From assembly GCF_019457595.1 (NCBI RefSeq), contig NZ_CP080419.1, forward strand, positions 682,001 to 746,000: a stretch of DNA of 64,000 nucleotides, written 5' to 3'. Each line of letters opens with the position of its first letter. The stretch's first letter is position 1. Shown in pieces: positions 45,290 through 56,041 of the stretch. The notes under the pieces are model-generated. The model did not search any database and had not been told where the DNA came from. It saw nothing but the letters and a program-made list of their open reading frames with translations. This DNA comes from Shewanella psychrotolerans (lineage in GTDB: Bacteria; Pseudomonadota; Gammaproteobacteria; Enterobacterales; Shewanellaceae). The position numbers and the translations under genes were made by a program.

Positions 45290-46774
45290 TTAAAGTGCTT
45301 TTAAAATCGCTTCAACACTGGCTTTTGCATCGCCAAACAACATTTGGGTATTGTCTTTAAAGAACAGCGGATTTTGCACACCGGCATAACCTGTGTTCAT
45401 TGAGCGTTTAAAGCCGATAACATTTTGTGCCTTCCAGACTTCAAGCACTGGCATACCTGCGATTGGACTTCCTGGATCTTCCATCGCTGCTGGGTTAACC
45501 GTATCGTTAGCGCCAATCACTAGCACCACATCAGTGTCGTTAAAGTCATCGTTGATCTCGTCCATCTCTAGCACGATATCATAAGGCACTTTGGCTTCGG
45601 CAAGCAGTACGTTCATGTGGCCCGGTAAGCGTCCTGCAACAGGATGAATACCAAAGCGCACTTTGACCCCGCGTTCGCGCAGTTTCTGGGTGATCTCTGC
45701 AACCGGATATTGTGCCTGAGCAACGGCCATACCATAGCCTGGAGTGATAATAACCGAAGTTGCATTTTTCAACATATCAGCCACATCTTCGGCATTGGTT
45801 TCGCGGTATTCGCCCATCTCTTCATCGGCTGTAGAAGCAACGCCATCGCTACCAAAACCACCCGCAATAACAGAGATGAACGAGCGGTTCATCGCTTTAC
45901 ACATGATGTAAGAGAGGATCGCACCAGAAGAGCCAACGAGCGCGCCAACTACGATCAATAGATCGTTTGATAGCATGAAACCTGCTGCCGCCGCTGCCCA
46001 ACCTGAATAGGAGTTGAGCATTGAAACAACCACTGGCATATCTGCACCACCGATCGACGCCACTAAGTGCCAGCCAAAGGCGAAGGCAATCAGTGTCATC
46101 AGTAGTAGCGCCGGCATAGTGCCGCCAGTGTTTACGAAGTACACCATCAAGGCGAATGATACCAATACCGCTAGCAGATTAAGCTTATGGCGATGGGGTA
46201 GCATCATAGGTTTCGATGAGATAATGCCGCGCAGTTTACCGAAGGCAACAATCGAACCGGTGAAGGTGACTGCACCGATAAAGATCCCGAGGAACACTTC
46301 AACCAAGTGAATATTAAGCATTGCACCGGTTAAATGTACCTTATCGGCGGCGTTGGCTGCATCTCTGTAGGCTTCCTTGACGGCAGCTAATGTGCTGTCA
46401 AGATCGCTACCAACGGCCACGACGACTTCATTTACCGCTTGTGGATGTAGGTCAATAAAGCTATTAAAACCGACGAGCACCGCTGCCAAGCCCACAAAAC
46501 TGTGAAGCACGGCAACTAACTCTGGCATTTCAGTCATTTCGACTTTTAATGCTAAGCGCACACCGATCACGCCACCAATGACCATAGCAAGGATTATCCA
46601 TTGCACACCATTGGTGTCTGGGTTGAGTATGGTTGCGCCGAGGGCGATAGCCATACCTATGATTCCGAATAAGTTGCCATGTTTGGCCGTTTCTTGCTTC
46701 GACAATCCTGCGAGACTGAAGATGAAGAGTATGGCTGCAACTATATATGCTGCTGTTACCAGTCCTTGAGACAC
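45290..46774 (-). CDS. pntB: NAD(P) transhydrogenase subunit beta
   Basis: PntB is the membrane and NADP-binding subunit of the proton-pumping transhydrogenase, which makes NADPH from NADH using the proton gradient. At 494 residues it is of usual length. About nine helices fill residues 1-270; the NADP domain (about 310-494) has [30 protein letters not shown] and [14 protein letters not shown]. It follows pntA by 11 bases. Confidence 0.97.
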   Translation of the reverse strand: MSQGLVTAAYIVAAILFIFSLAGLSKQETAKHGNLFGIIGMAIALGATILNPDTNGVQWIILAMVIGGVIGVRLALKVEMTEMPELVAVLHSFVGLAAVLVGFNSFIDLHPQAVNEVVVAVGSDLDSTLAAVKEAYRDAANAADKVHLTGAMLNIHLVEVFLGIFIGAVTFTGSIVAFGKLRGIISSKPMMLPHRHKLNLLAVLVSFALMVYFVNTGGTMPALLLMTLIAFAFGWHLVASIGGADMPVVVSMLNSYSGWAAAAAGFMLSNDLLIVVGALVGSSGAILSYIMCKAMNRSFISVIAGGFGSDGVASTADEEMGEYRETNAEDVADMLKNATSVIITPGYGMAVAQAQYPVAEITQKLRERGVKVRFGIHPVAGRLPGHMNVLLAEAKVPYDIVLEMDEINDDFNDTDVVLVIGANDTVNPAAMEDPGSPIAGMPVLEVWKAQNVIGFKRSMNTGYAGVQNPLFFKDNTQMLFGDAKASVEAILKAL

Positions 46775-46785
46775 GTTAAACCCCC

Positions 46786-48312
46786 TTAATCCTTACGGAA
46801 CATCTTCAGCATGCGCTGAGTGACGGTAAAGCCGCCAAAGATGTTAATACTGGCAATAAGCACAGCGATAAAAGCCAGAACAGTGACTAAGGTCGAGCCT
46901 TGGCCGATCTGTAGTAAGGCGCCGACAACGATGATGCCTGAAATGGCGTTAGTCACTGACATCAGTGGTGTATGTAGTGAATGGGATACGTTCCATACCA
47001 CGTAGTAACCCACCACACAGGCCAGTACGAATACCGTAAAGTGTGACAAGAACTCTGGAGGTGCGACAGAGGCTACAGCGCCAAAGCCAACCACGCCTAA
47101 CGCAGCTAAGATGTACTTGAGTTTTGAAGGCTGTTTCACTTCAGCGGTTTTGGCTTCGGCTTTCGCGGCAGGCTTTTGCGGCGCAGCAGAAACTGAAATC
47201 GCTGGTGGCGGGAAGGTAATTTCACCCTCTTTAGTCACAGTCATATTACGCATGACAACATCATCAAAGTTGAGTACGGCATTACCGTCTTTTTCTTTGC
47301 ACATTAACTTCATCAAGTTAACGAGGTTGGTACCATACAGTTGTGATGACTGAGCGGGTAGGCGCCCGGGTAAATCCGTGTAACCAATCACTTTCACGCC
47401 ATTGTCAGTGACAATCAACTCACCGGATTGGGTGTATTCACAGTTACCGCCAGTGGCCGCGGCGAGGTCCACAATCACGGAACCTGGCTTCATGCTATCG
47501 ACCATCTCTTTGGTGATGAGCTTTGGCGCGGGGCGACCGGGAATTAATGCGGTGGTGATGATGATGTCGACCTCTTTTGCCTGTTCGGCAAATAGGGCCA
47601 TCTCTGCGGCAATAAATTCATCCGACATGGTTTTAGCGTAGCCATCAGATGAACCACCCTCTTCGTCACCGAAGTCGAGTTTTAAGAACTCTCCGCCCAT
47701 AGATTCGATCTGCTCAGCCACTTCTAAGCGAGTATCAAATGCACGCACAATAGCGCCTAAAGAGCCAGCAGCACCAATGGCTGCAAGACCAGCAACACCT
47801 GCACCAATGACTAACACTTTGGCTGGTGGCACTTTACCTGCAGCGGTAATCTGTCCGGTAAAGAAGCGGCCAAACTGATGCGCGGCTTCAACGACAGCGC
47901 GATAACCACCGATATTGGCCATGGATGACAAGGCATCGAGCGATTGAGCGCGTGAAATACGCGGAACCATGTCCATTGCCATCACAGTGACATTGCGCTG
48001 GGATAGTTTTTCTACTAATTCAGGGTTTTGAGCGGGCCAAATAAAGCTAACAAGCGTTGTGCCTGCTTTTAGCAGCTCAATTTCGGCGTCCGTTGGTGCG
48101 TTAACTTTAAAAATAAAGTCAGCGTCCCATACTTTATCGACGACACTCGCTCCGGCAGCTTCAAAGGCTGAATCATCGAAACTAGATAGCTGGCCAGCAC
48201 CAGCTTCAATTGCAACTTCAAAGCCGAGCTTTTTAAGTTGCTCTACGGTCGCCGGGGTCGCTGCGACCCGGGTTTCTCCATTGAGACTCTCTCTCGGTAT
48301 TCCAATCTGCAT
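46786..48312 (-). CDS. pntA: NAD(P) transhydrogenase subunit alpha
   Basis: PntA carries the NAD(H)-binding domain (about 1-370; [20 protein letters not shown] with the Rossmann glycines) and, after an Ala/Pro/Lys linker, four membrane helices (about 400-500). At 508 residues it is the fused E. coli form. AGGGAA precedes the ATG at 48312. It supplies NADPH and so may support CysJ, transcribed divergently across a 612-base gap. Confidence 0.97.
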   Translation of the reverse strand: MQIGIPRESLNGETRVAATPATVEQLKKLGFEVAIEAGAGQLSSFDDSAFEAAGASVVDKVWDADFIFKVNAPTDAEIELLKAGTTLVSFIWPAQNPELVEKLSQRNVTVMAMDMVPRISRAQSLDALSSMANIGGYRAVVEAAHQFGRFFTGQITAAGKVPPAKVLVIGAGVAGLAAIGAAGSLGAIVRAFDTRLEVAEQIESMGGEFLKLDFGDEEGGSSDGYAKTMSDEFIAAEMALFAEQAKEVDIIITTALIPGRPAPKLITKEMVDSMKPGSVIVDLAAATGGNCEYTQSGELIVTDNGVKVIGYTDLPGRLPAQSSQLYGTNLVNLMKLMCKEKDGNAVLNFDDVVMRNMTVTKEGEITFPPPAISVSAAPQKPAAKAEAKTAEVKQPSKLKYILAALGVVGFGAVASVAPPEFLSHFTVFVLACVVGYYVVWNVSHSLHTPLMSVTNAISGIIVVGALLQIGQGSTLVTVLAFIAVLIASINIFGGFTVTQRMLKMFRKD

Positions 48313-48924
48313 GACTATTCCCTGATAGTTAATGAATAATAGCCTGATCTATTTTCTGCGGTGTAACGCAGTTAAATACGCTATCGGTTTATGTTTCGAT
48401 AATAACTTCTATCTTTCTAAGGTGTTTGATTGAAGCGTTGAGCTATCACCCACACCATTGTTGTTTTCATGTGGACCAACACATGAGAACCCATTCAATT
48501 TAACTTGGATTGCTTTTTTTAGGCAAAACAAACAGAAAAATTATCGTGTTTTAGGGCTAAATCCATTTAGCTTAAAGCTCAGAGCAGGGCTTAGTATCAA
48601 TAAGCCGTAAGCCCAAATGGATAATAAGTTTGGACTCTATTCCCATTCGGGTGACATTGCTTTTATGTCGATGCTCAGTTGTACAAGTTTAAACCATTGT
48701 AAATAGGAGAAAATTGACTTGTAGCATCGGCCATTCATTGTGGCAATTGTGTGGTCAGACACAAGTGCATATTTCTCATAGTGACCATTTCTTAACTGGT
48801 CGGAGCAAAAACTTTTAACCCGTCCACACTTTTGTAGCTTAATTCTTGTACTTTGTATATTCCAAAATCGAATTAAAAATTAGATTTTATTCTTTTTTGC
48901 TTTTTGAATATAGGATTAAGCTGA
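48313..48924. other. Long divergent intergenic region between pntA and cysJ
   Basis: This 612-base gap has no convincing gene on either strand. It must contain the promoters of both operons. The only clear structure is the branched palindromic element at 48561-48622; TGTGT and ACACA arms occur near 48750, and the last 80 bases before cysJ are AT-rich. No CysB site could be assigned by eye. Confidence 0.5.
48561..48622. other. Branched palindromic element, possibly a structured RNA
   Basis: Outer arms ATCCATTT (48561-48568) and AAATGGAT (48615-48622) enclose two inner hairpins: AGCTTAAAGCT (48569-48579) and GGCTTA/TAAGCC (48588-48593 with 48601-48606). GGGCTTA can pair instead with TAAGCCC (48608-48614), so two mutually exclusive folds exist. 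Confidence 0.45.
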
Positions 48925-50733
48925 GTGAATTACACTGATAAAGGGCCGTCTTCCATGTTGTTAAAAGAGCTTTCATCGTTGGCTTCTCCATTGTCCCAAG
49001 GACAGGTGGATAAGCTTAAGCAACTCACTTCTGAACTGAATGCCGTGCAGCTGGCATGGATGGGCGGTTATCTTTCTGCCACCGCAGAGTTTGGCATCAA
49101 TGCGGGAAGCGCCGAAAGTACGCCAGAGCAAACCATTACCATTTTATATGGCAGCCAAACGGGCAATGGTCGTGGGGTGGCCAGCGTACTGGCTGAAAAA
49201 GCTCAGGCTCAAGGCTATGCGGTTAATTTGGTCTCAATGGCCGACTATAAAGTGCGTCAGCTTAAGCAAGAAACTCTATTATTGGCAGTTGTCAGCACTC
49301 ATGGTGAAGGTGAGGCGCCCGATGATGCAATCGAGTTGCATAAGTTTTTAGCGTCCAAGCGTGCCCCGCGTTTAGAGCAGCTTAATTATTCAGTGTTAGC
49401 GTTGGGAGACTCTAGCTACGAGTTCTTCTGTCAAACGGGTAAAGATTTCGACCAGCGTTTATCGGCATTAGGTGCAACATCTATCGTGCCGCTTGTCGAG
49501 TGTGATGTTGACTATGAAGCTGCTGCGAGCACGTGGCAGCAGCAGGTATTAGAAGCGGTTAAGCCTTTAGTCACGGCCTCTAGTGCGAGTGTGGTATCCA
49601 TAGGTAGCAATGTAGCCACTTCGGCTTATACCAAACAGAAACCTTATTCTGCTGAGTTGGTGGCGAGTCAAAAACTCACAGGTCGAGACTCAGATAGAGA
49701 TGTGCGCCACGTCGAGATAGACCTTGGTGACTCAGGGCTTAACTACCAAGTCGGTGATGCGCTGGGGGTATGGTTTAGTAACTCAGACACATTGGTCAAT
49801 GAGATTTTGACTGGCTTGTCACTCGATGGTGAAGCTGAAGTGACCATTGGTGATGAAAGCCTGTCACTATTCGATGCGCTAAAAGATAAACGTGAATTGA
49901 CTCAGCTTTATCCGGGGTTGGTGCAAAACTGGGCACAACTTAGTGGCAGTGAATCTTTGCAGACGTTAAGTGAAGATAGAGAACAAACCCGCCAGTTTGT
50001 GCTTAATCATCAGTTGGCCGATCTGGTCGCTGACTATCCAGTGGATATTACACCATTTCAATTAGTTGAGCTGTTACGCCCAATTACGCCACGCTTGTAT
50101 TCGATTGCCTCGAGTCAAGCGGAAGTTGAAGCTGAAGTACATTTAACTGTGGCTTTAGTTGAAGATGAGCGTGATGGCGTCAAGCGTTATGGCGGTGCAT
50201 CTCTGTTCCTTGCTAGCGCAGAAGAGGGGCGCGAGGTGAAGGTTTATGTCGAGCCTAACAACCATTTTCGTCTACCCGAAAATCCTGAAACTCCTGTGAT
50301 CATGATAGGTCCTGGTACTGGTGTGGCGCCGTTTAGGGCCTTTATGCAGGAGCGCAGTCAGCAAGGGGCGAGCGGTGAGAGCTGGTTGTTCTTTGGTAAC
50401 CCTCACTTCGAGCAAGACTTTCTCTATCAGACCGAGTGGCAGCAGTATCTCAAAGACGGTACTTTGACTCGTTTAGACTCAGCATTTTCGCGCGATCAGG
50501 CCCATAAAATCTATGTGCAGCACCGTATCGCCGAGCGCGGTGAAGTTTTATGGCAATGGTTAGAAAATGGCGCGCATCTCTATATCTGTGGTGATGCTGA
50601 ACGTATGGCAAAAGATGTCCATCAAGCCTTGGTCGATGTAGTGAAGCAATACGGCGGTAAAGATGACGAGCAGGCGGCAGAGTATTTAGAAACATTGCGT
50701 AGCGAAAAGCGTTATCAAAAAGATGTCTATTAA
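48925..50733 (+). CDS. cysJ: Sulfite reductase flavoprotein (alpha) subunit
   Basis: CysJ passes electrons from NADPH through FAD and FMN to CysI. The flavodoxin domain (about 68-205) has LYGSQTGNGRGVAS and STHGEGEAPDDA; the FAD/NADPH reductase half follows, with RLYSIASSQAE and GPGTGVAPFRAFMQE, and the C-terminus is RYQKDVY. The frame begins at a GTG (48925), but the ATG at 48955 (MLLKELSSL) lines up better with the E. coli start; neither has a strong ribosome site. Confidence 0.96.
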   Translation: MNYTDKGPSSMLLKELSSLASPLSQGQVDKLKQLTSELNAVQLAWMGGYLSATAEFGINAGSAESTPEQTITILYGSQTGNGRGVASVLAEKAQAQGYAVNLVSMADYKVRQLKQETLLLAVVSTHGEGEAPDDAIELHKFLASKRAPRLEQLNYSVLALGDSSYEFFCQTGKDFDQRLSALGATSIVPLVECDVDYEAAASTWQQQVLEAVKPLVTASSASVVSIGSNVATSAYTKQKPYSAELVASQKLTGRDSDRDVRHVEIDLGDSGLNYQVGDALGVWFSNSDTLVNEILTGLSLDGEAEVTIGDESLSLFDALKDKRELTQLYPGLVQNWAQLSGSESLQTLSEDREQTRQFVLNHQLADLVADYPVDITPFQLVELLRPITPRLYSIASSQAEVEAEVHLTVALVEDERDGVKRYGGASLFLASAEEGREVKVYVEPNNHFRLPENPETPVIMIGPGTGVAPFRAFMQERSQQGASGESWLFFGNPHFEQDFLYQTEWQQYLKDGTLTRLDSAFSRDQAHKIYVQHRIAERGEVLWQWLENGAHLYICGDAERMAKDVHQALVDVVKQYGGKDDEQAAEYLETLRSEKRYQKDVY

Positions 50734-50819
50734 CCCTAGGTCTTGATACCCGTAAATTTGACTAAAAAGATTAATGAGCAGTAATAACAAGACTGCTCGA
50801 AAAGGATAAGGCAGTAGCC

Positions 50820-52517
50820 ATGAGCGAACAAAAATTATCAGTAAACGAGTACCTAAAGACTGACAGCAATTATCTACGTGGCACTATCGAAGAGGGGCTA
50901 GATACCTCTCTCACAGGGTCTTTTAGTGAAGGTGATCAGCAGCTTATTAAGTTTCATGGTTTCTATCAGCAAGATGACCGTGATCTGCGTAACGAGCGTA
51001 AAGAGCAGAAGTTAGAGCCTTTATATAGCTTTATGCTACGTGCTCGCGTGGCTGGTGGTGTGTGTACACCTAAGCAGTGGTTAGGCGTCGATAAGATAGC
51101 GTCGACATTGACCAGCTCAAATAGTATTCGTTTAACGACGCGCCAGACGTTCCAGTATCACGGTATTCCTAAGCGCAACTTGAAGACGCTTATTCAAGAT
51201 CTCGATAAAGAGGCTCTCGATTCTATTGCCGCCTGTGGTGATGTGAACCGTAACGTGATGTGTAACCCTAATCCAGTGGAGTCTAAGCTGCATCAACAGG
51301 CTTACTATTGGGCGAAGAAGCTATCGGATAACTACTTACCGCGCACAAAAGCCTATGCCGAAATTTGGTTAGGTGATGACAAGGTTGCGGTGAGCGAAGG
51401 GGATGAGGTTGAGCCTGTATATGGTAAAACTTATCTGCCGCGTAAGTTTAAGATGGCCGTTGCAGTGCCGCCAGATAATGATGTCGATGTGTACACCAAT
51501 GATCTCGGCTTTGTTGCTGTTGCCGAAGAGGGCGAGCTGGTTGGCTTTAACTTAGTCGCGGGTGGCGGCATGGGTTCAACCCATGGTGAAGTGGCTACCT
51601 TCCCGCGTCTTGGCGATGACTTTGGTTTTATAAAAGCCGAAGATTGCCTAAAATTTGCCGAAGCGGTCCTTAAAGTACAGCGTGATTGGGGTAACCGCTC
51701 CGATCGTAAGCAGTCACGTTTGAAGTACACCATAGTTAAACATGGTTTTGAGGCATTTAAGGCTGAAGTTGAGCTGCGAGCAGGTATTAAGTTTCAGCCA
51801 AAGCGAGATGTAGTGATCGGTGATCGCGGCGATCGTTATGGTTGGATCAAAGGGGTCGATGACCAGTGGCATTTAACTTTGTTCATCGAAGGTGGCCGCA
51901 TTAAAGACCTTCCAGGTCAGCCATTGCAGACGGGATTACGTGAGATCGCATTAGTGCATAAAGGCGATTTTCGCATGACCTCAAACCAGAATATTATCAT
52001 CGCTGGCGTTGCTGAAGCTGATAAGGCCCAAATTGAAGCTATTGCCCGCAGTCATGGCTTGATGGGCAAGTTGATCACTGAAACCCGCGGTCATTCTATC
52101 GCGTGTGTGGCATTGCCAACATGTGCCTTAGCGATGGCGGAAGCTGAGCGTTATTTTCCTGATTTCTTGACTAAGGTTGAAGCGCTGCAAGAGAAACATG
52201 GTTTTCTCGATCAAGGCATAGTGATCCGCATGACAGGTTGCCCTAATGGTTGTGCTCGACCATTTGCTGCCGAAATCGGCTTAGTGGGTAAGGCCCCTGG
52301 ACGTTACAATCTTTATCTTGGTGCTAGCTTTGAAGGTACGCGCTTGAATAAGCTTTACCGTGAGAATATTCAAGAAGCTGAGATTCTATCTGAGTTAGAT
52401 GTGCTATTTGCTCGCTACGTGAGTGAGCGTGAAGCTGGCGAAACTTTTGGTAACTTCACTGTGCGCGTTGGCGTAGTGAAGGCGGTTTTAGATGCCGCTA
52501 AGGACTTTCATGGATAA
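50820..52517 (+). CDS. cysI: Sulfite reductase hemoprotein (beta) subunit
   Basis: CysI reduces sulfite to sulfide at a coupled siroheme-[4Fe-4S] centre. The four cluster cysteines are visible in [16 protein letters not shown] and [11 protein letters not shown]. At 565 residues it has standard length. It follows cysJ by 86 bases and its stop overlaps the cysH start. It depends on siroheme, for which cobA is encoded 7 kb downstream. Confidence 0.97.
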   Translation: MSEQKLSVNEYLKTDSNYLRGTIEEGLDTSLTGSFSEGDQQLIKFHGFYQQDDRDLRNERKEQKLEPLYSFMLRARVAGGVCTPKQWLGVDKIASTLTSSNSIRLTTRQTFQYHGIPKRNLKTLIQDLDKEALDSIAACGDVNRNVMCNPNPVESKLHQQAYYWAKKLSDNYLPRTKAYAEIWLGDDKVAVSEGDEVEPVYGKTYLPRKFKMAVAVPPDNDVDVYTNDLGFVAVAEEGELVGFNLVAGGGMGSTHGEVATFPRLGDDFGFIKAEDCLKFAEAVLKVQRDWGNRSDRKQSRLKYTIVKHGFEAFKAEVELRAGIKFQPKRDVVIGDRGDRYGWIKGVDDQWHLTLFIEGGRIKDLPGQPLQTGLREIALVHKGDFRMTSNQNIIIAGVAEADKAQIEAIARSHGLMGKLITETRGHSIACVALPTCALAMAEAERYFPDFLTKVEALQEKHGFLDQGIVIRMTGCPNGCARPFAAEIGLVGKAPGRYNLYLGASFEGTRLNKLYRENIQEAEILSELDVLFARYVSEREAGETFGNFTVRVGVVKAVLDAAKDFHG

Positions 52518-53262
52518 ATCCGTGATCTCTGCCGATGCACTTTTGGCACTACTCAATGCGCCAAAAGTCGAGCAGCAAGCCGAGCTGGTTAGGGTAAATG
52601 CTTATCTGGAAACCTTAAGCGCTGCCCAGCGAGTGGTTTGGGGGCTGGCTTATTTACCGGGCAACCATGCACTCTCATCGAGCTTTGGGATCCAAGCTGC
52701 GGTGATGTTGCATCTGGTGAGTCAGATCCAAAGCGATATTCCGGTGATCTTAACCGATACTGGCTATCTGTTTAGCGAAACCTATCAATTCATCGATGAA
52801 TTGACCGAGCGTTTAGGCCTTAACCTCAAGGTGTATCGCGCACCTATGAGTGCCGCTTGGCAAGAGGCTAAATTTGGTCGCCTTTGGGAACAAGGGCTCG
52901 ATGGTCTCGAGCAGTATAACCGGCTCAACAAGGTGATCCCTATGCAGAATGCGCTGCAAGATCTTAATGTGGGAACCTGGTTCGCTGGCCTTAGACGGTC
53001 ACAATCTAGCACTCGTGAAGCGCTTCCTGTGTTGGCTATTCATGGCAATCGCTATAAATTATTGCCGATCTTAGAGTGGAGTAATAAGGATGTGCATGAG
53101 TATTTAACCACTCATCAACTGCCATACCATCCACTTTGGGAGAAAGGGTATGTTTCTGTGGGAGATACTCATTCGAGTAAGCCATTAGAGCTTGGAATGA
53201 CTGAGGAGGAAACGCGTTTTAATGGTCTGAAGCGCGAATGTGGATTGCATTACGAGATCTAA
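52510..53262 (+). CDS. cysH: Phosphoadenylyl-sulfate (PAPS) reductase
   Basis: CysH reduces PAPS to sulfite with thioredoxin. I start it at the ATG at 52510 ([10 protein letters not shown]), inside the last codons of cysI, an eight-base overlap; the frame is open slightly further back. The C-terminal RECGLHYEI carries the catalytic Cys (family motif ECGLH), and [13 protein letters not shown] and [12 protein letters not shown] are the nucleotide-binding motifs. The lack of extra cysteine pairs fits the PAPS, not APS, type. Confidence 0.96.
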   Translation: MDKSVISADALLALLNAPKVEQQAELVRVNAYLETLSAAQRVVWGLAYLPGNHALSSSFGIQAAVMLHLVSQIQSDIPVILTDTGYLFSETYQFIDELTERLGLNLKVYRAPMSAAWQEAKFGRLWEQGLDGLEQYNRLNKVIPMQNALQDLNVGTWFAGLRRSQSSTREALPVLAIHGNRYKLLPILEWSNKDVHEYLTTHQLPYHPLWEKGYVSVGDTHSSKPLELGMTEEETRFNGLKRECGLHYEI

Positions 53263-53794
53263 TGGTGCGTTTTGCCAGAAGCAGCGTTTTGCAGAGTTAT
53301 TCAGCTAACAATGAGACGATCTTAGCCTAAAGGATTAGCACTTTATTATGAATTGTGCACTTTTTTTGCACAGCGTTATGCACAGGTTGTTTAGTTGATC
53401 TATAGTGATAAGTTCCCGTAGATGGTTTTGATATGTTGTCTGTATCCGATCTAATTTGGATCACGTAACTTACTTCCTCTTTTAAGTTACAGACAGAGCC
53501 GCCGACAATATCGAAACACCCTCGCACTCGCGAGAGCTTGATGTTTGATTGGCCTGCTAGCGCATGCTAATTAATAGCTTTAGGCCCTGGATAGTCCGCT
53601 GTGGCTATCCAGGGAGCTTCCAATCACAATCCCTCATATCTATTTCAAAATATCTTTAAAGATACAAGTTAAGCCACAGAGTTATTTTCCTTTCTATTCA
53701 TCCATATAGTATCATCCGTGTCACGATTTGTGTGTAAGCGAGTTTTAGGCTCAATTAAAGCCGTAGCCGCTATAAAATTTAAAGGGAGTTTTTA
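53263..53794. other. Intergenic region with a series of hairpins, possible small RNA
   Basis: This 532-base gap has no convincing gene. It contains TGTGCA/TGCACA (53354-53359 with 53367-53372), GTAACTT/AAGTTAC (53465-53471 with 53484-53490), CTCGC/GCGAG (53521-53525 with 53530-53534) and a strong CCCTGGATAG/CTATCCAGGG (53585-53594 with 53605-53614). No T tail follows the last. The density of stems suggests a structured transcript. Confidence 0.4.
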
Positions 53795-55513
53795 ATGAAA
53801 AAGGCATTAGTGGCAGCGGCAGTGATCGCTATTGGAGCAGGCGCATACTGGGTGACTCAGCAGAAGGAAGCCGAGCCCAATCATGCAATGTTGGCATTCG
53901 TGCCAGCAGATACGCCAGTTTTTTCAGCACAGTTCAAGCCATTTCCAATCAAAGACTACATCGATTCAATTTCTGATGCTCAAAAGCAATATCCTCAAGA
54001 TCTTCATGAGCTTATGAAATATGAAAATGATCCACGTATTAAGTTTTTCCTCGGATTATTTAACCGTTATATGGCCGCGATAAAAGATGGTCAGACGTTT
54101 GTCGACACCTTTGGTTTACCTGATAACCTAACCAGTTATTTTTATACCTTAGGTGCTTTGCCTGTCCTTAAGCTCGATGTTGCTAAGCCCGACGTGCTTT
54201 GGGCGTTATTAGATGGTATCGATGCCGAAAGTGGCCTAACTCACCAGCTACGAACGATAGGAGGCATTAGTTACCGTGCCTATCCGCTACTGGATGAAAC
54301 TGAAGAGGAGCAGATAGATCTCGTATTGGCTATCGATAAAGGGGTGTTAACTATCACGTTAGCAACCAGCTTTAGCGATCCAGCCCTGCTTGAAACCGCG
54401 CTCGGGATCAAAGCCGTCCCTAATCCACTGAGTGAAGCGGGTATTGTCGAAGATATTTTTGCTAAGCATAGTTTCTTAAAAGATGGCATCAGCTATATCA
54501 ATCATCAAGAACTTGTTAAGGCTATCACCACTAGTGATGGTAATCAGCTGGCGAAACAGTTGAATCATTTTTATTCCATCACTAAAGAAGATCCTTTTGC
54601 TGAGCTGAGATCCGATGTTTGCCGCACAGAATTAACGGGTATCGCGCAAAACTGGCCTAGAACCGTCATCGGTTATACAGAGTTTGAGATTAAAGATAAG
54701 CAGACTCGCATGGGCTTTAGCACTGTGATCGAAAGTCATAATCAGGTGATCATGGGCGCACTAAAGCAGATCCGTGGATTCTTACCTGCCTATACCCAAG
54801 ATGTGAATAACAGTGTGTTTTCATTTGGCTTAGGTGTCGATGTCAACGAGTTTGTTCCAGCCTTGACTAAGGTATGGAACGAACTGCTAACGCCTTCATA
54901 TCAATGTGGGCCATTGCAGCAGATGCAAGCTGAAATGGCAAATCAATCACCTGCTATGTTAGGCATGTTCACCGGAATGGCTAATGGTGTTAAAGGCCTG
55001 TCTATGTCGCTTATCGATTATGAATTGAGCGAGGGGACTGAACAGGTTCAGCTTAAAGATCTCGATGCCATAGTGACGTTATCGGCTGATGATCCTGCCA
55101 CCCTATTTAACATGGTGAAACCATTTGCACCTGAGCTTGCTAATATCCAGTTACCGACAGATGGTAGTGCGGTTGATCTCAACCGTGCATTGCAACTGCC
55201 GCCATATCTTGGCTTTAGCGCTAACATGGCACTTAAAGGCAATCATTTGGCTATCTATAGCGGCAACAAGAGTCAAGCGATCGCTGATGGTTTAGCAAAA
55301 GAGACATTGTCGGCGAATGGTTTGCTGAGTATGTCGGCTGACTACGGCAAGATATTTACGCCTATGATGACCCTTATGGAGATGAGCGGCGAGTCGCTTC
55401 CTCCTGAGTTTGCCACTCTTAAAGATTACAACATGAAGGTTAAGCTTGATGTGGATGTGAATGCTCAAGGTATTGTTATCGATTCCTTTGTGCAGACCCA
55501 TAACAACAAGTAA
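53795..55513 (+). CDS. Membrane-anchored periplasmic protein of unknown function (DUF3352-like)
   Basis: A 572-residue protein with a signal anchor (MKKALVAAAVIAIGAGAYWV) and a large periplasmic domain. The opening MLAFVPADTPVFSAQFKPFP, the repeated alternation of strands and helices and the late LGFSANMALKGNHLAIYSGN recall DUF3352-type proteins, but I am not certain of that family. AAAGGGAG precedes the ATG. Two cysteines may pair. It stands alone with a terminator-like hairpin after it. Confidence 0.65.
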   Translation: MKKALVAAAVIAIGAGAYWVTQQKEAEPNHAMLAFVPADTPVFSAQFKPFPIKDYIDSISDAQKQYPQDLHELMKYENDPRIKFFLGLFNRYMAAIKDGQTFVDTFGLPDNLTSYFYTLGALPVLKLDVAKPDVLWALLDGIDAESGLTHQLRTIGGISYRAYPLLDETEEEQIDLVLAIDKGVLTITLATSFSDPALLETALGIKAVPNPLSEAGIVEDIFAKHSFLKDGISYINHQELVKAITTSDGNQLAKQLNHFYSITKEDPFAELRSDVCRTELTGIAQNWPRTVIGYTEFEIKDKQTRMGFSTVIESHNQVIMGALKQIRGFLPAYTQDVNNSVFSFGLGVDVNEFVPALTKVWNELLTPSYQCGPLQQMQAEMANQSPAMLGMFTGMANGVKGLSMSLIDYELSEGTEQVQLKDLDAIVTLSADDPATLFNMVKPFAPELANIQLPTDGSAVDLNRALQLPPYLGFSANMALKGNHLAIYSGNKSQAIADGLAKETLSANGLLSMSADYGKIFTPMMTLMEMSGESLPPEFATLKDYNMKVKLDVDVNAQGIVIDSFVQTHNNK

Positions 55514-55540
55514 TACCATTAAAAAGCAAGTTTCTCCTAG

Positions 55541-55576
55541 AGCCCTATCACTATGACTTATCATAATGATGGGGCT
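55541..55576 (+). terminator. Imperfect hairpin terminator
   Basis: AGCCCTATCACTATGA pairs with TCATAATGATGGGGCT with two mismatches around CTTA, followed by TTATGTTTT. It ends the DUF3352-like gene and covers the leader of the next gene, which argues against translation of that gene starting at the ATG at 55579. Confidence 0.65.
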
Positions 55577-55602
55577 TTATGTTTTGTGTAGAGGTGAATA
55601 TT

Positions 55603-56016
55603 TTGATAACGACAGGTGTATTTTTAAAGGGCAATGAGGTGCGTTTAGTTAGCCTTGACGGGACGCGTGCCATGCATCGAGTCGTGGCCACTAAGGTCAA
55701 TAAAATTGCCATTCCTAAGGCGCCAACGGTAGAAGATATCAAGACGTTTTGTGAAGCGTTCAGTGCATATTGCATTGAACATCATGTTGAGCAATTAGTG
55801 CTAAATCGACGTGCTACCACTGGCCAAGGTGCTGGTGGAGCGGGCACATTTATACTTGAAGGGGTATTATTGACTATTACGCCAGTGCCGCTCATTTTTG
55901 TGCATCCCGCGACGCTTAAAGCCACTGATAAGAGAAATAGCGAATTGAAAGCTGATAAGCCCAAGACGCTTGATTTAGGCAAGGCCTACGACCTTGCCTT
56001 CGAGGCATTGGTTTAA
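55603..56016 (+). CDS. DUF3010 family protein
   Basis: About 137 residues. I choose the TTG at 55603 as start (giving MITTGVFLKGNEVRL): AGAGGTG lies six bases upstream and DUF3010 proteins begin in this way, whereas the first ATG (55579) lies in the T tract of the preceding hairpin. The core shows an RNase H-like strand pattern and a glycine-rich TTGQGAGGAGTFILEG. Function of the family is unknown. Confidence 0.7.
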   Translation: MITTGVFLKGNEVRLVSLDGTRAMHRVVATKVNKIAIPKAPTVEDIKTFCEAFSAYCIEHHVEQLVLNRRATTGQGAGGAGTFILEGVLLTITPVPLIFVHPATLKATDKRNSELKADKPKTLDLGKAYDLAFEALV

Positions 56017-56041
56017 ATGGTTACTTCAACATAGACGGAAC

